Below, piece by piece: positions 36,332 to 43,398 of a stretch of DNA of 64,000 bases. A program made the position numbers and the translations under genes. Source of the DNA: Flavobacteriales bacterium (GTDB lineage: Bacteria; Bacteroidota; Bacteroidia; Flavobacteriales_F; PHOS-HE28); NCBI GenBank assembly GCA_016715895.1, contig JADJXH010000003.1, forward strand, positions 744,001 through 808,000. The letters are read 5' to 3'. Under the pieces are notes generated by a model, which was not told the origin of the DNA, searched no databases, and worked only from the letters and a program-made list of their open reading frames with translations. Positions within the stretch are counted from its first letter, which is position 1. The number at the start of each line of letters is the position of its first letter.

Positions 36332-39300
36332 TCAAGGCACCTGCGCCACGCGCACGGCCGTGGGCACCGTGCCGCCCACGGTGGTGAGGATCAGGTCACG
36401 GTCGTTGCTGCTGCCCACGTACTTCACGATGCCGTCCAGGTTGACGTCCTCGAGCCGGTAGCCGCTCACCGTGGCCGTCGGGACCGTGCTGCCCACGGCC
36501 ACCAGCACCGGGTCGCGGTCATTGCCGGAGCCCGTGTAGCTCACCGTGCCATTGCGCGAAATGTCGCCGGCCCACAAGGCCCGCACGTTGCCGTTCACCC
36601 GCATGCCATTGGTGCCGTACAGCCCCACGCTGGTCAGCGTGAAGTCCATCACCTGGCCGTTCGAGGCGATCGTGCTGTTGATCATCGCCGACAGATGGTT
36701 CCGGTGGCGGATGACCAGCCGCTTGCCCACCGTGGTGGTGCCGAAGGTCACCTGCGTTCCCCCGTTCACGTCCACCACATTCCCGTCGGCCCGCAGCAGG
36801 GCCGCCCGCCGCTCGGCCACCGAGTAGGAGGCGTCGGCGTTGCGCAGTTCGAGCACCACCCAGTCCACCACGGCACTGCCGCCCGTGGCGTTCCACACGG
36901 CCGCGCTGGCGCTCGCACCGGCATTGGCCACGGAAAGGCCGAGCGCCGTGTAGGGCTCGGTCTGCGGCAACGCGCCCTGGGTGCGCAGCGTCGTGGCCAT
37001 GGTGCCGGCGGTGTAGTTCATCGGCCCGTCCAGGAAGACCTTTGCGCCCACAGTGCCGGCGGTACCGCCCGTGGTGCTGGTGCGGTACACCACCTTGGAG
37101 GTGTACGGCTGAAGGGTCACCGTGGAGGCTTGCACCGTGCCGGTGACGTCCTTCCAGGTGCCGCTGAGGGGGAAGGCCTGTGCCGTGGCCTGGTCGTTCA
37201 CCAGCAGCTTGTGCTCGATCGTCGGGTCGACGGCCGCCACGCTCACCCGGTGCAGTTGCACGTTGTCCATGTAGTAGAGCGGCTCGGTGTAGTGGTTCAC
37301 GAAGCGCACCAGCGCCTGGTCGGTCAGGTTGCTCTGGAAGTAGAACTCCACCTCGCGCCGCTCGGGGCTGAAGGGGAAGTCGCGCCCGTAGATCTGGTTG
37401 GCGCTCGTCATCTGCGACATGCCCTTCACACCGGCGAACACCTCGCCATGGGCGGTGCTCTGCAGGCTGAAGCGCATGCGGTACCACTGGCCGTTCGTCA
37501 CGGCGAACTGGTCCGGGTTCTGGATGCTGTATTCCCAATAGACGCTGTTGTTCGGGATGTAGGCCTTCAGGCAGCCATTGTCCAGACGGGTGAGGTCGTG
37601 GGTGGCCGTGGCGTTGGTGGGCCAGCCGCCCCAGCCCGTCACGTTGTTCGTGAAGGTGCCGTTCACCACCAGGTTGCCCGACAGCTCGGCCGTGGTGCTC
37701 CACGCGTTCTGGCGGAGCGGACTGCGCAGCGAGGCTGCGTCCTCCGCACGTTCCGTCTGCCACCGTTCCAGCGTGTAGAACTTGCGGACGCCGCCCTGGG
37801 TGTTGAACTGTTCGATGCTCAGCTCATTGAAGGGGTTGTAGTAGTAGTTGTTGCTGAACGCCCCGTAGTCCACCCAGCTGTTCGCGTTGTACACATGCAG
37901 CTGGCTCATGCACAGCTGGTCCTTGGTGAGGCAGTACAGCGTGTTGCCCGAATAGACCGTATTGAAGGCAGGGACGTGGTAGGGTGCGGTGGCTCCGGGG
38001 CCGTTGTAGTTGCTGTAGTCCGAGATGGACAGTTGCACCCCGTTATTGTACAGCACATTGTCCTTGATCTGGTTGCCGGTGCTCACCATGGTGTGGTCCA
38101 CATGGATGCCGCTGCTGGCGCAATTGGCCACGGTGTTCTTTTCGATCAGGGTGTTCTTGATGCTGATGTTGCCGAAGTAGATGCCGTGGCAGATGGGGAA
38201 GAAGCTGGTGTGCTCCGGAGCGACGCTCTCGGTGTTGCCCACCATGTTCATCACGAGGTTGTTGCGCATGATGAGCCCGTCGGCGTTGTCGATCGCGATG
38301 CCGCCGCCGTCGTTCAGGATCGCCAGCGGCTGGGTCACCACATTGCGTTCGATCAGGGCGTTCTGCTCGATCACCATGCCGATGTATCCGACGTTGGAGA
38401 CGACGTTGTCCGAGAACACCATGCCGCTGCCCGTGGAGCGGATGCCGAAGTAGCCCCAGTTGCTTTCGCCCAATCCGGGTTGAAGGGCCACATCGGTGAT
38501 GGTGCTGTTGGAGAAGGTGCTGTTGTTGTCCAGGAGCATCACGGCGGTACCATAGGTGCGCGTGATGGTGAGGTGATGGAAGTTCTGCTGCGAACCTGTG
38601 CTGCGGATGGTCTGGTAGGTGTCGCTGAACGCGCAGTTGGCCACCTCCACGTTGTAGGTGCCGCTCATCCGCAGGGAGGCATCCGTGTGGTGCCGGAACT
38701 GGATGTTCTGGATCCGCCAGTTGTTGCGCTGCCAACCCATGTAGATGCCGTTGTCCAGCACGGCGGCCTCCACCAGGTTGCTGTTCGGGTTGGCGTTGGA
38801 GGGGCACCACAGGTACAGTTTGTTGGTGGCCTGATCGTAGAACCACTCCCCGGCCGCGTCCAGCAGGCTCAGTTTGTTCCGGAGGAAGTAGCCCCACTGC
38901 TGGGCGCCCATGGTGTTGCCCGTGCTCGTGTGCGTGAGCGTGGTGCCCGTGTGCGCGGTCACCCGTGCGGTGTCGTAGCTCCAGTTCGTGGTGCGCAGCA
39001 CCATGGTGGCACCGGTGAAGTAGCCGCTCCCCTGCGTGAGGGCGGCATCCACCGTGCTTGTGCTGGCCGCGTTATCCGTGCGCAGCCAGCCCGTGTTCGG
39101 GTAGCGCGCCAGGGTCTGAAGGGTGCCGTTGAAGTAGACGTACTTCACATCCTGGCCCACCGTGGCCTGCCAGATGTTGCCGCTGTGCACCGTCCACCCG
39201 GTGACCGCCACGCTGCCGGTGATCACCGGATCGGCCCCGGTCCCGTAGGCGCCCACCACCATCGGGTTGCCGGACATCCCGCTGTCGGAGATGGTGAGCT

Positions 39301-39520
39301 TGCCGCGGTACACCCCGCCGCGCTGGAAGAGGACCTGATCACCCGGGTTCAGGCCGGTGCCGAGCTGGTTCACCCGGTCGATCGTGCGCCACGCGGTGGT
39401 AGTGGACGTTCCCGCGCTGGCGTCGTTGCCGGTCGGCGACACGTAGTAGGTGACGGCCAGGGCGTCCGCGGAGAAGGCGATGGCGATCGCCATGGCGATG
39501 GAGGTCAGGGTGCTGCGCAT
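36332..39520 (-). CDS. Secreted right-handed parallel beta-helix protein with duplicated C-terminal module
   Basis: 1,062 residues. A signal peptide (about 1-22) is followed by TYYVSPTGNDASAGTSTTTAWRTIDRVNQ, the usual head of beta-helix polysaccharide-active or surface proteins. The beta-helix runs to about 520 with N/T/G-rich rungs. A carbohydrate-binding-like jelly roll starts near 610 (NLVVNGTFTNNVTGWGG). The last about 90 residues carry two related units: GDISRNGTVSYTGSGNDRDPVLVAVGSTVPTA and DVNLDGIVKYVGSSNDRDLILTTVGGTVPTA. The second has a dockerin or EF-hand-like D.N.DG. No ordinary T9SS sorting domain is seen. Catalytic residues are not identifiable, so lyase activity is only a possibility. 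Confidence 0.88.
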   Translation of the reverse strand: MRSTLTSIAMAIAIAFSADALAVTYYVSPTGNDASAGTSTTTAWRTIDRVNQLGTGLNPGDQVLFQRGGVYRGKLTISDSGMSGNPMVVGAYGTGADPVITGSVAVTGWTVHSGNIWQATVGQDVKYVYFNGTLQTLARYPNTGWLRTDNAASTSTVDAALTQGSGYFTGATMVLRTTNWSYDTARVTAHTGTTLTHTSTGNTMGAQQWGYFLRNKLSLLDAAGEWFYDQATNKLYLWCPSNANPNSNLVEAAVLDNGIYMGWQRNNWRIQNIQFRHHTDASLRMSGTYNVEVANCAFSDTYQTIRSTGSQQNFHHLTITRTYGTAVMLLDNNSTFSNSTITDVALQPGLGESNWGYFGIRSTGSGMVFSDNVVSNVGYIGMVIEQNALIERNVVTQPLAILNDGGGIAIDNADGLIMRNNLVMNMVGNTESVAPEHTSFFPICHGIYFGNISIKNTLIEKNTVANCASSGIHVDHTMVSTGNQIKDNVLYNNGVQLSISDYSNYNGPGATAPYHVPAFNTVYSGNTLYCLTKDQLCMSQLHVYNANSWVDYGAFSNNYYYNPFNELSIEQFNTQGGVRKFYTLERWQTERAEDAASLRSPLRQNAWSTTAELSGNLVVNGTFTNNVTGWGGWPTNATATHDLTRLDNGCLKAYIPNNSVYWEYSIQNPDQFAVTNGQWYRMRFSLQSTAHGEVFAGVKGMSQMTSANQIYGRDFPFSPERREVEFYFQSNLTDQALVRFVNHYTEPLYYMDNVQLHRVSVAAVDPTIEHKLLVNDQATAQAFPLSGTWKDVTGTVQASTVTLQPYTSKVVYRTSTTGGTAGTVGAKVFLDGPMNYTAGTMATTLRTQGALPQTEPYTALGLSVANAGASASAAVWNATGGSAVVDWVVLELRNADASYSVAERRAALLRADGNVVDVNGGTQVTFGTTTVGKRLVIRHRNHLSAMINSTIASNGQVMDFTLTSVGLYGTNGMRVNGNVRALWAGDISRNGTVSYTGSGNDRDPVLVAVGSTVPTATVSGYRLEDVNLDGIVKYVGSSNDRDLILTTVGGTVPTAVRVAQVP

Positions 39521-39741
39521 GGATCCCGGCTGGGTTTTGGTGGCGCGAAATTGCCCACCACCAGGCTTGCCTACGCCCCTGAAAGTCCCTCAGGATCTAA
39601 CAATTCGACCAGTCACCCCTGGCACCCGACCGACCCGGGGTGGGCCCTGTTGAGCGGACCTGTGTTAAGCGCAGGTGAAGCGCCCGACCGGTGAGAGGGA
39701 CGTCCGGATCGATCCACCGGGCATGCCGGCTTGGGTTGCTG

Positions 39742-39815
39742 CGATCCCGGTTGGATTCGAACCAACGACCACCAGCTTAGAAGGCAGGTGCTCTATCCAA
39801 CTGAGCTACGGGACC
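39742..39815 (-). tRNA. tRNA-Arg (anticodon TCT)
   Basis: A 74-nt cloverleaf on the minus strand. The acceptor stem GGTCCCG pairs with CGGGATC (one G-T). The D stem is GCTC/GAGC, the anticodon loop CTTCTAA (TCT), and the T arm GTTGG TTCGAAT CCAAC. The anticodon stem CCTGC/GCTGG has a central T-T mismatch. The CCA end is not encoded. A GACCTTTG box (39824-39831) lies 8 nt upstream of the 5' end. Confidence 0.93.
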
Positions 39816-39823
39816 GGAGGCTG

Positions 39824-39831
39824 CAAAGGTC
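39824..39831 (-). promoter_or_regulatory. -7 box of tRNA-Arg
   Basis: The minus strand reads GACCTTTG, 8 nt before the tRNA 5' end. The tRNA-Pro array has the same 8-nt spacing. Confidence 0.5.
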
Positions 39832-39862
39832 GCATTCCTCCTGAGGTCGGTCAGCAGGGCGT

Positions 39863-39916
39863 ACCAACGAACGATCCCGCCTCACGGCGGGATCGTCCCT
39901 TGTCGGGGTGGTGGAT
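39863..39916 (-). repeat. Duplicated tail of tRNA-Pro with its terminator
   Basis: A near copy of 40031-40085. On the minus strand it holds the last about 13 bases of a tRNA-Pro-like acceptor (ending CCACCACCCCG) and the hairpin GATCCCGCC GTGA GGCGGGATC. It looks like the 3' remnant of another tRNA-Pro copy. Confidence 0.75.
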
Positions 39917-40039
39917 TGCCGCCTGCGGCGGCTTTCACAGGAGGGGGTGATCCAAGGGAGATCCCGGCGGCGCTGCGCGCCGCGGACCTTTCGTTGGTCC
40001 CGGTCCTGCGAGCGAGCTCGCGTCCCGGCACCAACGAAA

Positions 40040-40061
40040 GATCCCGCCTCACGGCGGGATC
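40040..40061 (-). terminator. Terminator of tRNA-Pro
   Basis: On the minus strand GATCCCGCC GTGA GGCGGGATC forms a perfect 9-bp stem followed by TTTCG, 8 nt after the tRNA 3' end. Confidence 0.75.
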
Positions 40062-40069
40062 GTCCCTTG

Positions 40070-40144
40070 TCGGGGTGGTGTGATTCGAACACACGACCCC
40101 CTGGTCCCAAACCAGGTGCGCTAACCGGGCTGCGCTACACCCCG
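40070..40144 (-). tRNA. tRNA-Pro (anticodon TGG)
   Basis: A 75-nt cloverleaf. The acceptor stem is CGGGGTG/CACCCCG, the D stem GCGC/GCGC, the anticodon stem CCTGG/CCAGG with loop TTTGGGA (TGG), and the T arm GTGTG TTCGAAT CACAC; the discriminator is A. All stems are perfect. CCA is not encoded. Three tandem 104-bp copies of its 5' half lie immediately upstream on the same strand. Confidence 0.95.
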
Positions 40145-40456
40145 AACGATTTCTTTCATGCAAACCTACTGCTCCACGGTACGCAGCCCGAACACACGAC
40201 CCTCCCGCCCCAAGGCGGGATGCGCTAACCGGGCTGCGCTACACCCCGAACGATTTCTTTCATGCAAACCTACTGCTCCACGGTACGCAGCCCGAACACA
40301 CGACCCTCCCGCCCCAAGGCGGGATGCGCTAACCGGGCTGCGCTACACCCCGAACAATATCATCCATGCAAACCTACTGCTCCACTGTACGCAGCCCGAG
40401 CACACGACCCTCCCGCTCAAAGGCGGGATGCGCTAACCGGGCTGCGCTACACCCCG
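40145..40456 (-). repeat. Three tandem 104-bp tRNA-Pro-like copies
   Basis: The units are 40145-40248, 40249-40352 and 40353-40456. On the minus strand each starts with the tRNA-Pro acceptor and D arm (CGGGGTGTAGCGCAGCCCGG ...). The anticodon arm is replaced by a hairpin (TCCCGCC TTGG GGCGGGA in two copies, TTTGA loop in the third). The T arm opens GTGTGTTCGG and then breaks off; a 42-nt spacer leads to the next unit. The 3' acceptor half is missing, so none can be a working tRNA. The units differ by only a few bases. Confidence 0.92.
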
Positions 40457-40464
40457 AAGGGCGC

Positions 40465-40472
40465 CAAAGGTA
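40465..40472 (-). promoter_or_regulatory. -7 box of the tRNA-Pro array
   Basis: The minus strand reads TACCTTTG, a perfect -7 match, 8 nt before the first tRNA-like copy. It implies that the three copies and the true tRNA-Pro form one transcript. Confidence 0.6.
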
Positions 40473-40632
40473 GCCGCCCATGCCGTCCCAAGCGGGGGAA
40501 CACGGAAAAAGCCACACGCCACCGGCTGATCGGGCCGTCATGATGATGGCCTCCCTGTCCGCCCAGTGGCGAGGTGGGTGCTCATCCGTGCCGCTCCGGT
40601 GAGCGAGCTCACCGCGCGGCCCGGAACGAGAA

Positions 40633-40652
40633 CGCCCCGCTTTCGCGGGGCG
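40633..40652 (-). terminator. Terminator of tRNA-Ser
   Basis: On the minus strand CGCCCCGC GAAA GCGGGGCG, followed by TTCTCG, lies 6 nt after the tRNA-Ser 3' end. Confidence 0.75.
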
Positions 40653-40655
40653 GCT

Positions 40656-40748
<93 letters not shown>

Positions 40749-40787
40749 AGGTGGCCCGGAACGAACGACCGGCCGGGACCGGGGCGG

Positions 40788-40795
40788 CAAAGATA
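40788..40795 (-). promoter_or_regulatory. -7 box of tRNA-Ser
   Basis: The minus strand reads TATCTTTG, 39 nt upstream of the tRNA 5' end. Confidence 0.5.
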
Positions 40796-40826
40796 GAAGC
40801 CCGACCCGATCCACCACGCCCCCGGT

Positions 40827-40834
40827 TACCTTTG
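40827..40834 (+). promoter_or_regulatory. -7 box of the thiolase gene
   Basis: TACCTTTG, 22 nt before the ATG at 40857; divergent from the tRNA-Ser promoter about 30 bp away. Confidence 0.6.
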
Positions 40835-40856
40835 CCGCCCCAAACGCATCCCATCC

Positions 40857-42035
40857 ATGGCCCGTGAAGTCGTGATCGTGTCCGCAGTACGCACCCCCAT
40901 CGGCAGCTTCGGCGGCGCTCTGGCCGAGGTACCCGCCACGCAGCTTGGCGCCACCGCCGTCAAGGCCGCGGTGGAGAAGGCCGGGATCAAGCCCGAGGAC
41001 GTGAACGAGGTGATCATGGGCAGCGTGCTCCAGGCGAACCTCGGCCAGGCCCCCGCCCGCCAGGCCGCCCGTTTCGCCGGTCTGCCCAACGAGGTGGCCT
41101 GCACCACCGTGAACAAGGTGTGCGCCAGCGGCATGAAGGCGATCATGATGGCCGCCCAGGACATCGCCTTGGGTGGTGCCGATATCGTGGTGGCCGGCGG
41201 CATGGAGAGCATGAGCCAGACCCCCTACTATGTGGAGAAGGCCCGCTACGGCTACCGCTATGGCCACGGCCAGCTGATCGATGGCATCGTGAAGGACGGC
41301 CTCACGGACGTGTACCACCAGACCGCCATGGGCGTGAGCGCCGAGCTCTGCGCCAAGGAGCACAACATCAGCCGCGAGGAGCAGGACGCCTTCGCCATCG
41401 AGAGCTACAAGCGCAGCGCCGCCGCCTGGGCCGCGGGCAAGTTCAAGGACGAAGTGGTGCCGGTGACCGTGAAGACCCGCAAAGGCGATGTGGTGGTGAG
41501 CGAGGACGAGGAGTACAAGAACGTGAGCTTCGACAAGATCCCCGCGCTGAAGCCCGTGTTCCAGAAGGACGGTACGGTGACCGCGGCCAACGCCAGCACC
41601 ATCAACGACGGTGCGGCCGCCCTGGTGCTCATGAGCGCGGACAAGGCCAAGGCCCTCGGTCTGAAGCCCCTGGCCCGGATCCTCAGCTACGCCGACGCCG
41701 AGCAGGCCCCCGAGTGGTTCACCACCACCCCCGCCAAGGCCCTGCCCCGCGCGGTGGAGAAGGCCGGCCTGAAGTTGAGCGACCTGCAGTTCGTGGAGCT
41801 CAACGAAGCCTTCAGCGTGGTGGGCATCGCGAACACCAGGCTCATGGGCCTCGACCCCGCCACGGTGAACGTGAACGGCGGCGCGGTGAGCCTGGGTCAC
41901 CCCCTGGGCTGCAGCGGTGCCCGCATCATCGTGACGCTCGTGAACGTGCTGCGGCAGAACGGTGCGAAGGTCGGCGGTGCCGGCATCTGCAACGGCGGCG
42001 GCGGCGCGAGCGCGCTGGTGATCGAAGCCCTCTGA
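40857..42035 (+). CDS. Acetyl-CoA C-acyltransferase (thiolase)
   Basis: 392 residues, the typical length of type II thiolases. The acylated Cys89 lies in TTVNKVCASGMKA. NEAFS, His348 in VSLGHPLGCSGAR and Cys378 in GGAGICNGGGGAS complete the catalytic set. It should catalyse the reversible condensation of two acetyl-CoA to acetoacetyl-CoA or the final step of beta-oxidation. Chain-length preference cannot be told from the sequence, although the close match to short motifs of acetyl-CoA acetyltransferases favours the short-chain type. A monocistronic unit is likely, because a large hairpin follows. Confidence 0.97.
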   Translation: MAREVVIVSAVRTPIGSFGGALAEVPATQLGATAVKAAVEKAGIKPEDVNEVIMGSVLQANLGQAPARQAARFAGLPNEVACTTVNKVCASGMKAIMMAAQDIALGGADIVVAGGMESMSQTPYYVEKARYGYRYGHGQLIDGIVKDGLTDVYHQTAMGVSAELCAKEHNISREEQDAFAIESYKRSAAAWAAGKFKDEVVPVTVKTRKGDVVVSEDEEYKNVSFDKIPALKPVFQKDGTVTAANASTINDGAAALVLMSADKAKALGLKPLARILSYADAEQAPEWFTTTPAKALPRAVEKAGLKLSDLQFVELNEAFSVVGIANTRLMGLDPATVNVNGGAVSLGHPLGCSGARIIVTLVNVLRQNGAKVGGAGICNGGGGASALVIEAL

Positions 42036-42056
42036 CCCGCCCGCCGGCTCGCCCGC

Positions 42057-42135
42057 GTTGCGTGTTCAGCGCGTTACGTGTTGCGAGTTCCGGAGAACGC
42101 AACACGTAACGCGTCAATCCCTCAACGCGCAACAG
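42057..42135 (+). repeat. Word-repeat tract with strong palindrome (GCGTTACGTGTTGCG type)
   Basis: CGCGTTACGTGTTGCG (42070-42085) and its perfect inverse CGCAACACGTAACGCG (42098-42113) flank a 12-nt loop. Further GTTCAGCG and CAACGCGCAAC words surround it. No T run follows. The tract ends directly before the NlpC/P60 gene start. Confidence 0.8.
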
Positions 42136-42138
42136 CCC

Positions 42139-42900
42139 ATGCCCTCCGTCATCTGCCCCCTCTCCATCGTCCCGGTGCGCAAGGACCCCAGCGACCGCGC
42201 CGAGATGGTGACCCAGTGGCTCTTCGGTGAAACGGCCGAGGTGCTGGAGCGCACGGAGAAGTGGAGCCGCCTCTGCTTCGACCACGATGGGTACGAAGGC
42301 TGGGTGGACAACAAGCAGCTGCTCCCCTGCGACACGCCCAACACCGAGCCCGATCTCCGCGTGCTGGACAACACCTCCATCGTGGACCTCGGTGAGCGGC
42401 AGGTGATGCTGCCTTACGGTGCTGTGCTCCCCTTCTACCAGAACGGCAGCATCCTCTTCCAGGACCGACGCGTGCCGGTGAACGCGGTGACCAACAGCCT
42501 CGATGGCAGCGGCGACCGTGGCGAGCTGGTGGAGACCTACATGCACCCCTTCCTGGGCGCGCCCTACCTCTGGGGCGGCCGCACGCCCTGGGGCGTGGAT
42601 TGCAGCGGCTTCACGCAGGCCATCTTCATGTTCATGGGCATCTACCTCCAGCGCGATGCCCATCAACAGGCCGAGGAAGGCGATCCCGTGGAGTTCGTGG
42701 CACTGGCCGAGCCCGGCGACCTCGCGTTCTTCGACAACGAGGAGGGCCGCATCATCCACGTCGGCATCGTGCTCAGCGACCGCCGCATCGTGCACGCCAG
42801 CGGCCGCGTGCGCATCGATACCCTCGACCAGGAAGGCATCTTCAACGCGGAAGAGAAGCGCTACACCCACAAGCTGCGGCTGGTGAAGCGTGTGGCGTGA
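42139..42900 (+). CDS. NlpC/P60 (C40) family peptidase with SH3 domain
   Basis: 253 residues. N-terminal SH3-like domains (about 1-110) contain VTQWLFGETAEVLE and GYEGWVDNKQL. The NlpC/P60 domain has catalytic Cys155 in WGVDCSGFTQ, His207 in IIHVGIVL and a third polar residue (His219) in VHASG. It probably cleaves D-gamma-glutamyl-diaminopimelate bonds in peptidoglycan. No signal peptide is visible with this start, so it may act in the cytoplasm on recycled muropeptides. The start is the first ATG after the word-repeat tract. Confidence 0.93.
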   Translation: MPSVICPLSIVPVRKDPSDRAEMVTQWLFGETAEVLERTEKWSRLCFDHDGYEGWVDNKQLLPCDTPNTEPDLRVLDNTSIVDLGERQVMLPYGAVLPFYQNGSILFQDRRVPVNAVTNSLDGSGDRGELVETYMHPFLGAPYLWGGRTPWGVDCSGFTQAIFMFMGIYLQRDAHQQAEEGDPVEFVALAEPGDLAFFDNEEGRIIHVGIVLSDRRIVHASGRVRIDTLDQEGIFNAEEKRYTHKLRLVKRVA

Positions 42901-42942
42901 GCAGACCGACCACCAAACACCCCACCTCAGAACCCTGTTCCC

Positions 42943-43389
42943 ATGAACCGCATCCTCCTCCCCCTCCTCCTTGTCCTCACCACCACGCTCGACCTTTCCG
43001 CACAACAGTTCAAGGTCATCACCATCGTGGAAAGCATCATTCCGATGGGCATCGGCCGGTCGCGCATGATCGAAAGCACCACGGACATGGACGCCGACGC
43101 CGCCACCACCGAGCGCACGGACGGCAAGAAGAGCGACCAGGGCGACATCGACCGCGGCGACCTGAAGATCGACCGCTTCAAGGAGACCAAGCTCCTGAAC
43201 TTCTTCAGCGCCGGGGGCATCAACTTCCAGAACATCGCCAGCAACGATGCGCTGATCACCGACCGCATCAACAAGCTCGCCGCGGAAGGCTGGGTGCTGA
43301 TGCACGTGGCCAGCGGCGTGGAGAGCGATGCCGGTGACAAGGACGGCCAGGGCATCTTCATCACCCGGCTGTTCTTCCGGAAGGGCTGA
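42943..43389 (+). CDS. Secreted protein of unknown function
   Basis: 148 residues with a signal peptide (MNRILLPLLLVLTTTLDLSAQ). The mature part starts FKVITIVESIIPMGIGRSRMIE, has an acidic middle (DMDADAATTERTDGKKSDQGDIDRGD) and ends EGWVLMHVASGVESDAG..GIFITRLFFRKG. The last segment resembles the small beta-alpha domains called DUF4177-like (EGW.L), but I cannot name the family firmly. It is 42 bp after the peptidase gene and possibly co-transcribed. Confidence 0.7.
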   Translation: MNRILLPLLLVLTTTLDLSAQQFKVITIVESIIPMGIGRSRMIESTTDMDADAATTERTDGKKSDQGDIDRGDLKIDRFKETKLLNFFSAGGINFQNIASNDALITDRINKLAAEGWVLMHVASGVESDAGDKDGQGIFITRLFFRKG

Positions 43390-43398
43390 TCGCGGGCC

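Noticed and set aside
36695..39694. 999-codon open frame antisense to the beta-helix gene
   Set aside because: It is an antisense shadow caused by high GC content: low-complexity Val/His/Gly composition, no domain and a fully overlapping real gene.
40145..40456. Possible CRISPR array in the 104-bp repeats
   Set aside because: Units are contiguous without variable spacers and are derived from tRNA-Pro; no cas genes are near.
40158..40543. Small open frames in the tRNA-like repeats (MQTYCSTVRSPNTRPSR type)
   Set aside because: They are translations of tandem tRNA-derived repeats and have no independent coding support.
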